NCBI GenBank assembly: GCA_019752045.1
Contig: JAIEMP010000008.1
Coordinates: forward strand, 1-64,000
DNA from: Chitinophagaceae bacterium
GTDB taxonomy: Bacteria > Bacteroidota > Bacteroidia > Chitinophagales > Chitinophagaceae
Reading direction: 5' to 3'
Length of the DNA stretch: 64,000 nucleotides
Below, in pieces: positions 8,619 through 18,175 of the stretch. The translations under genes and the position numbers were made by a program. How positions within the stretch are numbered: position 1 is the stretch's first letter; every line of letters starts with the position of its first letter. The notes below the pieces were generated by a model. That model was not told the DNA's origin and did no database searches. It saw only the letters and a list, made by a program, of their open reading frames with translations.

Positions 8619-9494
8619 TTACTTTTTACGCAGCAGTACTGCAGCCGATTTCTTTTTATCGGAACTGAAACGTACTTCATACCGTTTGTCTCCTTCACGA
8701 ATGATCAGTAAACCGGTGTTGGGAGGAATGCTGCCTTCATTTTCTGCAAACATGCTGATGATAATTCCTTCGTTTGTAAGCGGAAGATGGATTGTTTGTT
8801 TAATGGCTTTATCGCTCAGCAAAATATTATTTAACAAAATGTGGTTGTTATAAAAAACAGAAACACTGTCGCCATCGAGCAAACCATCATCATACAGTTC
8901 AATGGTTACTGAATCGGCAGTTGATTCAATGGTTTGCAGAATTTCTTTTTGACGTGATGCAAGTTTTATTGAATCGCTGTTTACTATCGGAATTTTTACA
9001 TTGGGATCAGCAACTTTGATCACTTCTTTTTTTTCAAGAATTTTTAGTAAACCTGATTTGGTTGGATCTTCTTCTTTTTTCAAAAATGTTTTTCCTGTTT
9101 CAACCAGCATTTGCAGTTGCCGTTTGGTGGTTTCTTTCCATTCACCTGTTACTTCGTTATTATCTGATGTAAAAAAAAGAATATGACTTTGCATGTCTCC
9201 TTCCGGCTCCGGCGGATTTTGATACAAGGTCTTTTTTTCTGTTACCACCATGTAATCGTCGTAAACCCGTCCTTTGATTTCGCAAACCGCATAAAACGCT
9301 CCTGTTGTAATTGTTGAGTAAGAATAACCGGTAAGACTGTCGCCGTTTTGGAAAATCAACAGTTCATAGGTATAAGAAACTTCCTGTTGTAAAATACTGA
9401 CCGATGTAAAACGTCCACGCCAAAGCCCCGCTGCTTTTTGTGCCGTAGCTGCAAATGAAACAAAGAGTAAAACAAGGAACAGAAGCCTTTTCAT
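8619..9494 (-). CDS. Secreted protein of unknown function, paralogue of the next gene
   Basis: I place the start at the ATG at 9494, which opens directly into a signal peptide (MKRLLFLVLLFVSFAATAQ); a longer in-frame start at 9515 would add seven residues before it. The mature protein has an N-terminal beta-rich domain (WRGRF..., YELLIFQNGDSLTGYSYS). Its C-terminal domain, from KEILQTIESTADSVTIELYDDG to the end, is shared with the neighbouring protein: both contain LYDxGxxDGDxVSVFxNN and AENxGSIPPNTGLL. It sits 18 nt upstream of selD and 35 nt downstream of its paralogue, in the middle of the selenium cluster. Function unknown. Confidence 0.75.
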   Translation of the reverse strand: MKRLLFLVLLFVSFAATAQKAAGLWRGRFTSVSILQQEVSYTYELLIFQNGDSLTGYSYSTITTGAFYAVCEIKGRVYDDYMVVTEKKTLYQNPPEPEGDMQSHILFFTSDNNEVTGEWKETTKRQLQMLVETGKTFLKKEEDPTKSGLLKILEKKEVIKVADPNVKIPIVNSDSIKLASRQKEILQTIESTADSVTIELYDDGLLDGDSVSVFYNNHILLNNILLSDKAIKQTIHLPLTNEGIIISMFAENEGSIPPNTGLLIIREGDKRYEVRFSSDKKKSAAVLLRKK

Positions 9495-9529
9495 TGTACA
9501 AAGAAAAGAGTTCAACTGCTATTTTTCTG

Positions 9530-11041
9530 TTATTGTTTTCTTCGTAATAAAATCGAAGAACTTTTGTTGAGGTTTGAGCTGAAGTTAATCTGGAACCGTT
9601 CAGTTGCTGTATAAATCACCAGCAAGCCGGTATTGGGTGGAATGGAGCCGAGGTTTTCTGCAAACAGAGTAAGCTGTATGGTTTCACCCGGCTTAAAGTA
9701 AAGTGTGTATTTAAATGCTTTTGCACTTAAACCAACTTTGGCTACTACCAGCTCGTTGTTTACAAAAACACTTACTGTATCGCCGTCAATTTCTCCATTA
9801 TCATATAAGGAGAGTACAATGCTGTCTTCCATTACTTCTACTGCCTGAATAATTTCCATGGCCCGTTTTGTAATCACCGGATTATTAATTACGGGCGGAG
9901 CAGCTGGTTGTACAGCGGGTTTTCCTGTTGTTGATCCAGTTGTTTCCTGCCCAACTTTGTTCAGATCAACAGCGGGCTTCTCCGGAGTAACAACGGTTGA
10001 TGTTTGTGTTGGGTTGCCGGTTGTAACAGTAGGCTTTTGTGTTGATGGCTTTGTTTCAGTTTTAACTGTATTGATGGTTGGTTGCTGTTGAACAGGACTT
10101 GTTGGCTTTTGTGTTGATGCTGTTGGTGGAGTTTGTTTTGGTTGTGTTGTTACAGGAACAGGTTTATTGTTTGCAACAGTTTGTGTGGTATCTGTTGCTT
10201 TGTTGATTGCCGGTTTATTTGCAACAGGATTTGTTGGCTGGTTTTGTTTTGGTTGATTGGTAACAACCGGATTGTTATTAATTGGTTTTGTATCTGTACC
10301 GGTTTTTGCAATAGCCTGTGTGGTATCTTCAGTTGGTTTTGGAGCAACCGGTGCAGTTGGCAGATTTTGTTTTGGTTGATTGGTAACAACAGGATGATTG
10401 TTGGTTGGTTTTGTATCAGCACCAACTTTACCAGCGATTGACTGTATGGTATCTGCTGCAGGCGTTACAGTGGTTGGCTGTACAACCGGATCCTGTTTAG
10501 GTTTAGTTGATACAACTGCCGGCTGTGGTTTGGCAGGCTGTTCAAACGCCATTTCTTTATCCAGCTTTTTATCTTCTAACCGTTTGTATAGTTGTGTGGC
10601 TAAATAATTCTGTTCTCTTGTTACAGCAATTTTTCCGGTAATGGGAAGAAATTTTTTAGTACGTGATGTACTCCATTCACCGGGCATTACAGAAACAGTA
10701 TCGTTCTCTTTTTGAATTTTAAAAAACATGACGGTTTTTACACCTTTTGTTTTTTCTTCAAAATTGTTGGAGACAGATTTTTCATCTTCAACAATCAACA
10801 TACTGTCTGCAATACGTGCATTTACTTTTACGAGATTATAAAAGAGTACATCATTAACAATAAAGAGACGATGGCAATAACCATAAAGCTTACCGTCTTT
10901 TTCCTTGAGTGTTAATTCAAAATCAACGGTATATTTCGGACTGTCAACTTCCATTTTACCTTTGTATACGCCGGTTACTACCTGTGCCGATGTGGTAAGC
11001 GATATGGCAAGGAGCAGGAATAAAAGCAGTCCGTTTTTCAT
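9530..11041 (-). CDS. Secreted repeat protein, paralogue of the next gene
   Basis: The ATG at 11041 gives a signal peptide (MKNGLLLFLLLAISLTTSAQ) and leaves 1 nt after the mnmH stop; the longer frame from 11080 would overlap mnmH by 38 nt. The N-terminal domain reads VVTGVYKGKMEVDSPKY. A long Thr/Pro/Lys/Gln-rich linker follows, with a 41-residue repeat (123-nt period) around DTKPxNNxPVVTNQPKQN, visible in two good copies and one decayed copy. The C-terminal domain matches that of the 8619-9494 protein (LYDNGEIDGDTVSVF, AENLGSIPPNTGLLV). The product is probably exported, with the linker spanning between two folded domains. Function unknown; its place between mnmH and selD is unexplained. Confidence 0.78.
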   Translation of the reverse strand: MKNGLLLFLLLAISLTTSAQVVTGVYKGKMEVDSPKYTVDFELTLKEKDGKLYGYCHRLFIVNDVLFYNLVKVNARIADSMLIVEDEKSVSNNFEEKTKGVKTVMFFKIQKENDTVSVMPGEWSTSRTKKFLPITGKIAVTREQNYLATQLYKRLEDKKLDKEMAFEQPAKPQPAVVSTKPKQDPVVQPTTVTPAADTIQSIAGKVGADTKPTNNHPVVTNQPKQNLPTAPVAPKPTEDTTQAIAKTGTDTKPINNNPVVTNQPKQNQPTNPVANKPAINKATDTTQTVANNKPVPVTTQPKQTPPTASTQKPTSPVQQQPTINTVKTETKPSTQKPTVTTGNPTQTSTVVTPEKPAVDLNKVGQETTGSTTGKPAVQPAAPPVINNPVITKRAMEIIQAVEVMEDSIVLSLYDNGEIDGDTVSVFVNNELVVAKVGLSAKAFKYTLYFKPGETIQLTLFAENLGSIPPNTGLLVIYTATERFQINFSSNLNKSSSILLRRKQ

Positions 11042-11042
11042 A

Positions 11043-12119
11043 CTAAAGCGGTTGAAGTAATTGGTTGAAATTGGATTCATGTACAGTTTTACAGGGTATC
11101 TTCAGTAATAACGTTTCCAGTTCTTCTCTATTATGCATGCCCTTCAAATATCCCTTGTCGTAATAGGTGAGCAAGATGCGGAAACTGTCTTCTACCCTGT
11201 CTTCAATGAGGGCAAGCGCCGCTTCTTTTGTTTCAAGTCCGCCCAGTCTTTTTTTTATGCGGACAACCGCATTGATCAGTTTTTCTTTTTCCAGCTTCCC
11301 GTATTCGGCCACAATATGTTTCAGACGTTCTTCAAAAGGGATATCAAGAAAGTAAAGAGGTTTTCTTCTCATTTCTTTCCAAAAGCTGATGGGTATATTA
11401 ATATCGCCGATGCGTTGGCTTTCATCCTCTACCCAAATGGGCTTCCCTTTTTGAGAAAGAAAAAATAGTTCCACTGCCAGTAAGTTTTCAAACATTTCCG
11501 GACTTGGTTGTTTGGGCATCCCTATATTTCCAAAGGCCGATCCTTTATGAGAAGCTATTTTTTCTAAGTTAATCACACTTTCTTTTTTGCTGTGCAATGC
11601 TTCCAGCACATAGGTTTTACCGCTTCCGGTATAACCACCCAGCACATGCAGGTCGTACGGTTTTTCAAACTGTGCCAAGGCCCAGTTGCGGAATGCTTTA
11701 TAACCTCCCGATAAACTGTATACTTTAAAACCATACAGATCAAGCAACCATGCAACAGCTGCACTACGCATACCCCCACGCCAGCAATGTACGAGTACAG
11801 TTTTAGAGCCGATAGCCGCTGGTTTTGAGTCATTAGTAGTTACTGCCGGCTTATGACTACCGGCTAACAACTCTGCTTCCTCCACCATCTTCCGCATCTT
11901 CACTCCAAAATAATCTAACCCTATTTTAATAGCCTGTTCCCTGCTTTGTTGTTTATAAGTTGTACCCACCACTTTCCGTTCTTCATCTGTAAACAACGGC
12001 AATGAATGTGCAGATGGAATATGTGCATGCAGGTATTCTCCCGGGCTTCTTACATCCAGTACGGGGTATTGTTTTGCGAGCGTAAGAAATTCTTCAATAT
12101 CAATTTTTTGAACAGCCAT
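11043..12119 (-). CDS. mnmH: tRNA 2-selenouridine synthase MnmH (SelU)
   Basis: MnmH replaces sulfur by selenium at the wobble 2-thiouridine of some tRNAs, using selenophosphate from SelD. The N-terminal rhodanese domain holds LDVRSPGEYLHAHIPSA and the catalytic loop HCWRGGMRSA with Cys112. The C-terminal P-loop domain shows GGYTGSGKT (161-169). A stretch of about 20 residues (AGSHKPAVTTNDSKPAAIG) before the rhodanese loop looks like a local insertion. Length (358 aa) is normal. It begins the tightly packed run mnmH - secreted pair - selD. Confidence 0.96.
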   Translation of the reverse strand: MAVQKIDIEEFLTLAKQYPVLDVRSPGEYLHAHIPSAHSLPLFTDEERKVVGTTYKQQSREQAIKIGLDYFGVKMRKMVEEAELLAGSHKPAVTTNDSKPAAIGSKTVLVHCWRGGMRSAAVAWLLDLYGFKVYSLSGGYKAFRNWALAQFEKPYDLHVLGGYTGSGKTYVLEALHSKKESVINLEKIASHKGSAFGNIGMPKQPSPEMFENLLAVELFFLSQKGKPIWVEDESQRIGDINIPISFWKEMRRKPLYFLDIPFEERLKHIVAEYGKLEKEKLINAVVRIKKRLGGLETKEAALALIEDRVEDSFRILLTYYDKGYLKGMHNREELETLLLKIPCKTVHESNFNQLLQPL

Positions 12120-12133
12120 AAGGAATGCAAAAA

Positions 12134-12328
12134 TTAATCATTTCGTTTTGCTAATACAAGAGAAATGATCCATAGTAAAATTGAGAGTGAAAAGAAGAGA
12201 ATAGTAAACTGTTTTGCAACATCAAACAACTGCAGGTTGCTGGTAAGAAACCAGGCATAGCACATAATGATAAATGAAATGATGCCAAGTGCTCTGCAGA
12301 TATTTCCAATACGATACAGTGTAAGCAT
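12134..12328 (-). CDS. Small two-helix membrane protein (64 aa)
   Basis: The sequence MLTLYRIGNICRALGIISF opens the first of two hydrophobic helices (about 8-28 and 39-58), ending in VLAKRND. It lies 14 nt before mnmH on the same strand and just after a rho-independent-type terminator that follows the lipoprotein gene. No known family recognised. The position suggests it starts the transcript that carries mnmH and selD. Confidence 0.6.
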   Translation of the reverse strand: MLTLYRIGNICRALGIISFIIMCYAWFLTSNLQLFDVAKQFTILFFSLSILLWIISLVLAKRND

Positions 12329-12331
12329 AAG

Positions 12332-12359
12332 AAAAAAGTCCCACCGAGCAGGCAGGACT
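12332..12359 (-). terminator. Terminator between lipoprotein and membrane-protein genes
   Basis: On the minus strand an AGTCC/GGACT stem, extended by GCC/GGT pairs around a TGCTC loop, is followed by TTTTTTC. It lies 9 nt after the stop of the lipoprotein gene and ends just 3 nt before the ATG of the 64-aa membrane protein. That placement could give partial read-through or force a separate start for the mnmH-selD genes. Confidence 0.7.
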
Positions 12360-12368
12360 GGTTATCAG

Positions 12369-12689
12369 TTAATTTTCTTTGATCTGGATATTCAGGTTTT
12401 TTCCTTTCTTCTCAATTTTCAGCCCCCCACTATCACCTGTATTGATTTCAACTTTTCCGTTTTTACCTTCTATCTTAATTCCGTCTTTGCTGTTGATCTT
12501 GATGTTTACAGGATCTTTTTGATCATTTCCTTCAACTGAAATTCCTCCTTCACCAATTTTTATATCGGTTGAATCGGTATTAATTTCGATCTTGGTTTCT
12601 GATTCTTCTTTTTGGTTGTCGGTTTTTTGTGAGCTGTCTGCACAACTTCCCAAAAAGAGGACTGCAAAAACAAACAGAATTTTTTTCAT
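12369..12689 (-). CDS. Small acidic lipoprotein
   Basis: This 106-aa protein has a lipoprotein signal with lipobox LGSC (Cys16). The mature part is made of short alternating repeats of the type KIEINTDSTDIKIGEGGISVEG, a pattern expected to form a stack of beta strands. It lies 10 nt after the rho stop on the same strand and is followed by a terminator. The sequence gives no catalytic hints; a surface or envelope structural role is possible. Confidence 0.7.
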   Translation of the reverse strand: MKKILFVFAVLFLGSCADSSQKTDNQKEESETKIEINTDSTDIKIGEGGISVEGNDQKDPVNIKINSKDGIKIEGKNGKVEINTGDSGGLKIEKKGKNLNIQIKEN

Positions 12690-12699
12690 TTGTAATTTT

Positions 12700-14337
12700 T
12701 TATCCGTTCATACTAACAAGGAACTCGTTGTTATCTTTTGTTCCACGCATATTTTGTAAAAGCGTATTCATTGCTTCTTCGGTATTCATGTCACTCATGT
12801 GTTTGCGTAACACCCACATGCGTTTGGCTGTGTCTTTATCCAATAACAGATCATCACGGCGGGTGCTTGATCCAACAATATCAATAGCCGGGAATACACG
12901 TCTGTTGGCGAGTTTGCGATCCAGCGCCAGTTCCATGTTACCGGTTCCTTTAAACTCTTCAAAGATCACCTCATCCATCTTGCTGCCCGTATCAACCAAT
13001 GCGGTTGCAATGATGGTTAATGATCCGCCGTTTTCTATTTTACGTGCAGCTCCAAAAAACTGTTTTGGTTTTTGCATAGCATTTGCTTCCACACCACCAC
13101 TCAATACTTTACCGCTTGAAGGCGCAACGGTATTGTGTGCTCTGGCCAAACGTGTAATAGAATCAAGCAGAATCACCACATCGTGTCCGCACTCTACCAA
13201 ACGTTTTGCTTTTTGCAAAGCAATGGTACTCACCTTTACGTGTTTTTCTGCAGGTTCATCAAACGTACTGGCAATTACTTCTGCCTTTACACTGCGTTCC
13301 ATATCTGTTACCTCTTCCGGCCGCTCATCAACCAACACAATCATCAAATAACATTCAGGATGATTTTCTGCAATAGCATTGGCCAGTTCTTTCAGCAACA
13401 TGGTTTTACCCGTCTTTGGTTGGGCAACAATTAAACCACGCTGTCCTTTTCCAATTGGTGTAAACAGATCCATGATACGGGTACTGTAATTATTGGAAGT
13501 AGTGCAGAGATTTAATTTTTCGAACGGAAATAATGGTGTCAGGTAATCAAACGGAACACGGTCACGTACTTCATCGGGGCGTTTACCATTGATGGTATCA
13601 ACCTTTAATAAAGCAAAATATTTTTCACCTTCTTTTGGAGGACGAACAGCACCATAAACGGTATCACCTGTTTTTAATCCAAATAATTTTATTTGAGAAG
13701 GAGATACATAAATATCATCGGGGCTTGATAAATAGTTGTAATCACTTGAACGTAAGAAGCCATATCCATCCGGCATCATTTCCAATACACCTTCACCAAG
13801 AATTACACCATCGAACTCTATATTAAACGCCTGGTCACGACGGTTGGGATATTGTTTTTGCGGAACGGGACGACCCTGTTCTAAAGAAGTCTCAGCTTCC
13901 TGCGGGCCTTCTTCTTCTCCTGACATTTGTGACTGCTCAGTTTGAATCGGGGCTGCTACAAAATCATCTTCACCGGGAATGGTAAAACCCGGAGGAATAA
14001 TTACTTCTTCTTTACCCGGTTTGCGGATGGGTTTTTTGATGGCTGCTGCAGGAGCATCTTCTTTTTTCTTGCGGGGAGCTTTAGGCGCAACTTCAGGATC
14101 GCCACTTTCCACAACCGCTTCTTCTGTTCCTGATCCGGTGGTTGTTTTTACAATACGTTTGCGTTTGCCTTTTTCTTCGGCGCCTGATGTTTCACTTGCC
14201 ATAACAGCTTGTTTATCGAGGATTTTATAAATGAGTTGCTGCTTATCCATTTTTTTGGAGCCTGCAATCTTTAATTGCTCAGCTACATCGAGCAATTCGG
14301 GAACGAGCATGTCGTTCAGTTGTAAAATGTCGTACAT
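12700..14337 (-). CDS. rho: Transcription termination factor Rho
   Basis: Rho is the hexameric RNA helicase that ends transcription. The 545-aa protein has the Rho_N domain (residues 1-45), then a long basic and acidic low-complexity linker (about 46-165) that is common in Bacteroidota Rho but absent from the E. coli protein. The RNA-binding cold-shock-like domain follows ([15 protein letters not shown]), then the ATPase with P-loop VAQPKTGKT (304-312), Walker [14 protein letters not shown] and the Q-loop and R-loop region [11 protein letters not shown]. The 5' leader before the ATG is about 250 nt to the divergent asnS and could hold autoregulatory sites, none of which I can identify. Confidence 0.97.
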   Translation of the reverse strand: MYDILQLNDMLVPELLDVAEQLKIAGSKKMDKQQLIYKILDKQAVMASETSGAEEKGKRKRIVKTTTGSGTEEAVVESGDPEVAPKAPRKKKEDAPAAAIKKPIRKPGKEEVIIPPGFTIPGEDDFVAAPIQTEQSQMSGEEEGPQEAETSLEQGRPVPQKQYPNRRDQAFNIEFDGVILGEGVLEMMPDGYGFLRSSDYNYLSSPDDIYVSPSQIKLFGLKTGDTVYGAVRPPKEGEKYFALLKVDTINGKRPDEVRDRVPFDYLTPLFPFEKLNLCTTSNNYSTRIMDLFTPIGKGQRGLIVAQPKTGKTMLLKELANAIAENHPECYLMIVLVDERPEEVTDMERSVKAEVIASTFDEPAEKHVKVSTIALQKAKRLVECGHDVVILLDSITRLARAHNTVAPSSGKVLSGGVEANAMQKPKQFFGAARKIENGGSLTIIATALVDTGSKMDEVIFEEFKGTGNMELALDRKLANRRVFPAIDIVGSSTRRDDLLLDKDTAKRMWVLRKHMSDMNTEEAMNTLLQNMRGTKDNNEFLVSMNG

Positions 14338-14600
14338 AAAAAGTTTAATTCAATTAACACGGATACACAAAAACGTAAGGATTGTTTAAATCTGAAAGTA
14401 TGTATTGAATGTTTTGGGAACTAGGAAGGACTGAGTTTGATGAGCTTATTTGAAGATCGGATTTTGAAAATCAGTCGGTTTCCAGTGCAATGTTACGGCA
14501 ATTTTGAGAAAAGCAAAAAAAAACTGATAAGATGGGGTTATTTTCTCTGTTCCTTTAACCACAGGTACTATAAATTGATAGGTCATGAGTCTTGAGTAAT

Positions 14601-14608
14601 TATCTTTG
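14601..14608 (+). promoter_or_regulatory. Promoter -7 box TATCTTTG for asnS
   Basis: This is an exact TAnnTTTG match, 19 nt before the ATG at 14628. A TTG lies at 14575-14577, slightly further than the usual 19-21 nt spacing. Because transcription would start after 14608, the upstream in-frame TTG at 14592 cannot be the translation start. Confidence 0.65.
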
Positions 14609-14627
14609 CCGCTCTAAATTTCAGGCG

Positions 14628-16076
14628 ATGTTTAACAAAAGAGTGAAGATTAAGGATTTACTGCAACAGGAAGCAAATGAACAGGAAGTAACGGTTATGG
14701 GATGGGTGCGTACCTTCCGCAACAACCAGTTTATTGCATTAAACGATGGCAGCACCAACAACAATCTGCAGGTGGTGCTGGAGCTGGGTAAGTTTGAAGA
14801 AGATCAACTGAAAAGAATCACCACTTCAGCTTCAATCAAAGTAACCGGTATTGTATTGCCATCGCAAGGAAAAGGTCAAAAGCTGGAACTGAAAGCTACT
14901 TCACTTGAAATACTGGGAGATAGTGATGCAGAAAAATACCCGCTTCAACCAAAAAAACACAGTCTTGAATTTTTAAGAGAGATTGCTCATTTGCGTTTTC
15001 GCACCAACACATACGGGTCTGTTTTTCGTTTAAGACATGCATTGGCATTTGCAGTGCATAAATTTTATAACGAAAAAGGATTTGTATATCTGCATACACC
15101 AATTGTTACAGCCAGCGATGCAGAAGGTGCAGGTGAAATGTTTCGTGTATCTACCTTGCCCTTCGACAATCCTCCACGTAATGAAGATGGATCCATCAAT
15201 TATAAAGAAGATTTTTTTGGTAAAGCAACCAACTTAACGGTGAGTGGTCAACTGGAGGGAGAGCTTGGTGCCACAGCGTTTGGAGAGATCTATACATTTG
15301 GTCCCACCTTTCGTGCAGAGAACTCCAACACTGCAAGACACCTTGCAGAGTTCTGGATGATTGAACCCGAAATGGCTTTTTGTGATCTGGAAGATAACAT
15401 GAATCTGGCCGAAGAGTTTATTAAATACATCATTCGTTATGCAATGGACAATAACAGAGAAGATCTGGAGTTTCTTGCACAACGTTTGGCCGAAGAAGAA
15501 AAACAATTGCCACAGGATAAACGCAGCGAACTGGGTTTAATTGAAAAACTGGAGTTTGTTGTAAACAATGAATTTGAGCGCATCACTTATACAGAAGCGA
15601 TTGATATTTTATTACAATCGCCTGCATACAAAAAGAAAAAATTCCAGTATGATGTGAAGTGGGGCATTGATATGCAGAGTGAACATGAACGTTACCTGGT
15701 AGAAAAGCATTTTAAAAAACCGGTGATTGTTACCAACTATCCTGCAGCTATCAAAGCTTTTTACATGCGTCAGGATGATGGTTGTGAGCCTGGCAGAGAA
15801 ACGGTTGCAGCCATGGATATTCTGGCGCCGGGTATTGGAGAAATTGTAGGCGGCTCACAACGTGAAGAACGTTTAGATAAACTGGAACAACGGATGAAGG
15901 AGATGCATGTACCTGCTGAAGATCTCTGGTGGTATCTCGATACAAGACGGTTTGGCTCGGTTCCACATGCAGGCTTTGGGCTTGGTTTTGAAAGGATGGT
16001 GCAGTTTGTAACAGGTATGGGCAATATTCGTGATGTAATTGCCTTCCCGAGAACACCCAAGAATTGTGAGTTCTAA
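14628..16076 (+). CDS. asnS: Asparagine-tRNA ligase AsnS
   Basis: AsnS charges tRNA-Asn. The protein opens [14 protein letters not shown], then an OB-fold anticodon domain ([20 protein letters not shown]), then the class II core with motif 2 ([20 protein letters not shown]) and motif 3 ([12 protein letters not shown]). The length of 482 aa is normal for the family. The start is set at ATG 14628 because a promoter box lies between it and the longer TTG frame. It is divergent from rho. Confidence 0.96.
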   Translation: MFNKRVKIKDLLQQEANEQEVTVMGWVRTFRNNQFIALNDGSTNNNLQVVLELGKFEEDQLKRITTSASIKVTGIVLPSQGKGQKLELKATSLEILGDSDAEKYPLQPKKHSLEFLREIAHLRFRTNTYGSVFRLRHALAFAVHKFYNEKGFVYLHTPIVTASDAEGAGEMFRVSTLPFDNPPRNEDGSINYKEDFFGKATNLTVSGQLEGELGATAFGEIYTFGPTFRAENSNTARHLAEFWMIEPEMAFCDLEDNMNLAEEFIKYIIRYAMDNNREDLEFLAQRLAEEEKQLPQDKRSELGLIEKLEFVVNNEFERITYTEAIDILLQSPAYKKKKFQYDVKWGIDMQSEHERYLVEKHFKKPVIVTNYPAAIKAFYMRQDDGCEPGRETVAAMDILAPGIGEIVGGSQREERLDKLEQRMKEMHVPAEDLWWYLDTRRFGSVPHAGFGLGFERMVQFVTGMGNIRDVIAFPRTPKNCEF

Positions 16077-16127
16077 GCAACATGCAGCACAAAAGAGCGT
16101 TTTAGTATCTTTAAACAAAATAATACC

Positions 16128-16790
16128 ATGCAAAAAACCCTGATCCTTTGTGTTGCTGCTTTTATTATCCTCTCTGCAGGCAATTGTAAAAAGAATCCAG
16201 GTAATCAACCACCTGCTGATCAGGGCGATTATCAACCTCTTACTATTGGAAGCGAATGGAACTATTCTACAACAGGAACAACGGCTGCCGGTCCGGTGAA
16301 CAGCTTGTTTAAATTAACAGTACTTAATAAAGATACCACCGTGTCTGGCGGAAAAACATACAAAGTATTCAGTAACTCTGTTGGCCAGAACGAATATTAC
16401 AATAAAAGCGGAAATGATTATAACCGCATTTCGTTTTTTGCAGCCTTGCCTCAACCGGTTGAAGTGTTATACCTGAAAGATAATTTATCCTTGGGTGGAT
16501 CGTGGTCAGAAATAGAGAATATTACGATTTCAGGATTTACAGTTCCGGTGAATTTGAGTTTTGTTGTAGAGAAAAATAAGTTTGATACCACAATGGATGG
16601 AACTACTTATAAGGATGTGATCAAAGTTAGATTAACTCCAACAGCGGGGATTCCCATCACGTCAGATATTTCGTATTACTATGCAAGAAATGTTGGCTTG
16701 TTCTACAATAAAACAACAGTGGTTATTCCACCTCCTGTAAGCATTAACGTAAACACTGTAACAAAGCTCAATTCATTTACCATCAAATAA
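16128..16790 (+). CDS. Lipoprotein of unknown function
   Basis: The 220-aa product has a hydrophobic leader followed by AGNCKKNPG, a plausible lipobox with Cys20. The mature protein is beta-rich (YQPLTIGSEWNYSTTG, SFKVPV-like strands) and ends in LNSFTIK. The pattern WNYSTTGT after PLTIGS is common in secreted Bacteroidota proteins that measure out long beta sandwiches, but I do not recognise the family. A TATCTTTA box lies about 20 nt before the ATG. It follows asnS by 51 nt on the same strand. Confidence 0.65.
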   Translation: MQKTLILCVAAFIILSAGNCKKNPGNQPPADQGDYQPLTIGSEWNYSTTGTTAAGPVNSLFKLTVLNKDTTVSGGKTYKVFSNSVGQNEYYNKSGNDYNRISFFAALPQPVEVLYLKDNLSLGGSWSEIENITISGFTVPVNLSFVVEKNKFDTTMDGTTYKDVIKVRLTPTAGIPITSDISYYYARNVGLFYNKTTVVIPPPVSINVNTVTKLNSFTIK

Positions 16791-16803
16791 GTTGGCTCCT
16801 TTT

Positions 16804-17040
16804 TTAATTAAGAAATAAAATTTCAGAGGCATATGCCATTTGGTTTTGATAAAGCTCCTTTTTTATTTTATCATTATTGCCTTTATCTCCGTTTTGAAAA
16901 TGACCAGCTGCTACATGTATTAACTGATAATCGGTGTCAATGAGCGGCTGATAAATAATGTAAATACAGCGTGACAGAAACGCAAAGAGAAACAGGAAGA
17001 TTCCTTTAGAAGTTGGTTTTTGCAGCAGTTGTACAGTCAT
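16804..17040 (-). CDS. Small protein with one membrane segment (78 aa)
   Basis: A hydrophobic stretch near residues 13-31 (GIFLFLFAFLSRCIYIIYQ) is followed by a polar tail rich in Asn, Lys and Asp. It lies 14 nt downstream of the DUF3089 gene on the same strand and may be its operon partner. I do not recognise a family; being a real gene is supported mainly by its position and membrane-type composition. Confidence 0.45.
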   Translation of the reverse strand: MTVQLLQKPTSKGIFLFLFAFLSRCIYIIYQPLIDTDYQLIHVAAGHFQNGDKGNNDKIKKELYQNQMAYASEILFLN

Positions 17041-17054
17041 CAGTTAACAGATGA

Positions 17055-18095
17055 TTATTTGTTTGCAAGAAAATAAGCTCTCTTTCTTGATTCAATATTT
17101 TCCTGAATACTTCTGTAAAACAAATTAATATCACCTACATGATAGTTTTTTGTTTTCAGTAAAAAAGCCCCCGGAAATTTTGGTTTACTGATCCACAGCA
17201 CATCATCTTTTATTCTTGCTCCGTTTGTATGTTGATATATTTTCCGGAAATTATACAGTAAAGCACCTTTGTTTGCTTTTCGTGAAACAGCTATACTGTC
17301 CATATTCCAGGTAAGAGGGTTTGTAACCCATGAAGGAATTTTTTCTGTTTGTATATAATCAGGTTTATACCCTTCTCTGAAAGTGCGCCATGTAACAAAG
17401 CAACCTGTTGAAACGGAATCTCTGCAAGGTTCCATTACCTGAAAATAGTTTTTAGGAACAGCAAGGCCAATGATATATGCACACACCAGTTTTTGTTGCA
17501 ACGGTTTTGCTTCAAAAAATTCTTTTAATAAACGGCCGCTGTGATAAGTGCCCTGGCTATGTGCTGCAATAATAATAGGCCTGCCGTTATTGTGATTTTG
17601 AAGATAGTGGGTAAAAGCTGCTTTAATATCTGCATATGCCAGTTCAAGTGCTTCTTTCGCCTTGAGTGTGTCAGATGCAAAAAAGGAATAAATATGTGCC
17701 TGTCTGTATCTGGGTGCAAACACCCGGGCACTTCTGTTAAACACACTTGCCTGATACAACATGGAAGTATAATCTGTTTTTGCATTTATTTCCGCATCGC
17801 TCAAGTCAGCATTCCATACCTTACCAGCCAAAGATTGATCGGTGAGTGTGGTAGGATGTATGAAGAACACATCTACTGATGTATCTACCGGTAGTTTTCT
17901 AAGTGGCTTCGGTACACTGTCCGACAGATCTTTTTTCCATGGATGGGCACCCCAAAAAGAAAGATCAGTGTAATCGGGAGCGGCGCCTTTTACGGTTGAG
18001 GTCCTTTCATATTCCTGTACATGTGAACGGTATCCGGGTGAGCAGGATATCAGCAGAAACATGTAAATTGTAAGAAGCTGTAAAAAAGCTTTCAT
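17055..18095 (-). CDS. DUF3089 alpha/beta-hydrolase-like lipoprotein
   Basis: I start at the ATG 18095, giving MKAFLQLLTIYMFLLISCSPG with lipobox LISC; the longer frame begins with TTG. The body matches the DUF3089 pattern: DVFFIHPTTL near the N-terminus, RYRQAHIYSF, and a nucleophile elbow AAHSQGTYHS that suggests a Ser hydrolase (GHSQG-like). Later come IIGLAVP and a conserved C-terminal CFVTWRTF. It is probably anchored in the envelope; the substrate is unknown. Confidence 0.85.
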   Translation of the reverse strand: MKAFLQLLTIYMFLLISCSPGYRSHVQEYERTSTVKGAAPDYTDLSFWGAHPWKKDLSDSVPKPLRKLPVDTSVDVFFIHPTTLTDQSLAGKVWNADLSDAEINAKTDYTSMLYQASVFNRSARVFAPRYRQAHIYSFFASDTLKAKEALELAYADIKAAFTHYLQNHNNGRPIIIAAHSQGTYHSGRLLKEFFEAKPLQQKLVCAYIIGLAVPKNYFQVMEPCRDSVSTGCFVTWRTFREGYKPDYIQTEKIPSWVTNPLTWNMDSIAVSRKANKGALLYNFRKIYQHTNGARIKDDVLWISKPKFPGAFLLKTKNYHVGDINLFYRSIQENIESRKRAYFLANK

Positions 18096-18175
18096 GAAAT
18101 GAATCAAAATTGTAATTTTTGCAGCCCAAACCTAATTGAATTCATCCAATATTTATTGACATTAAAACAAACGAT

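Noticed and set aside
10133-10441. 102-aa plus-strand ORF opposite the secreted repeat protein
   Set aside because: Its Cys/Trp/Phe-rich composition is the antisense of the Thr/Pro/Asn repeat; no homology pattern.
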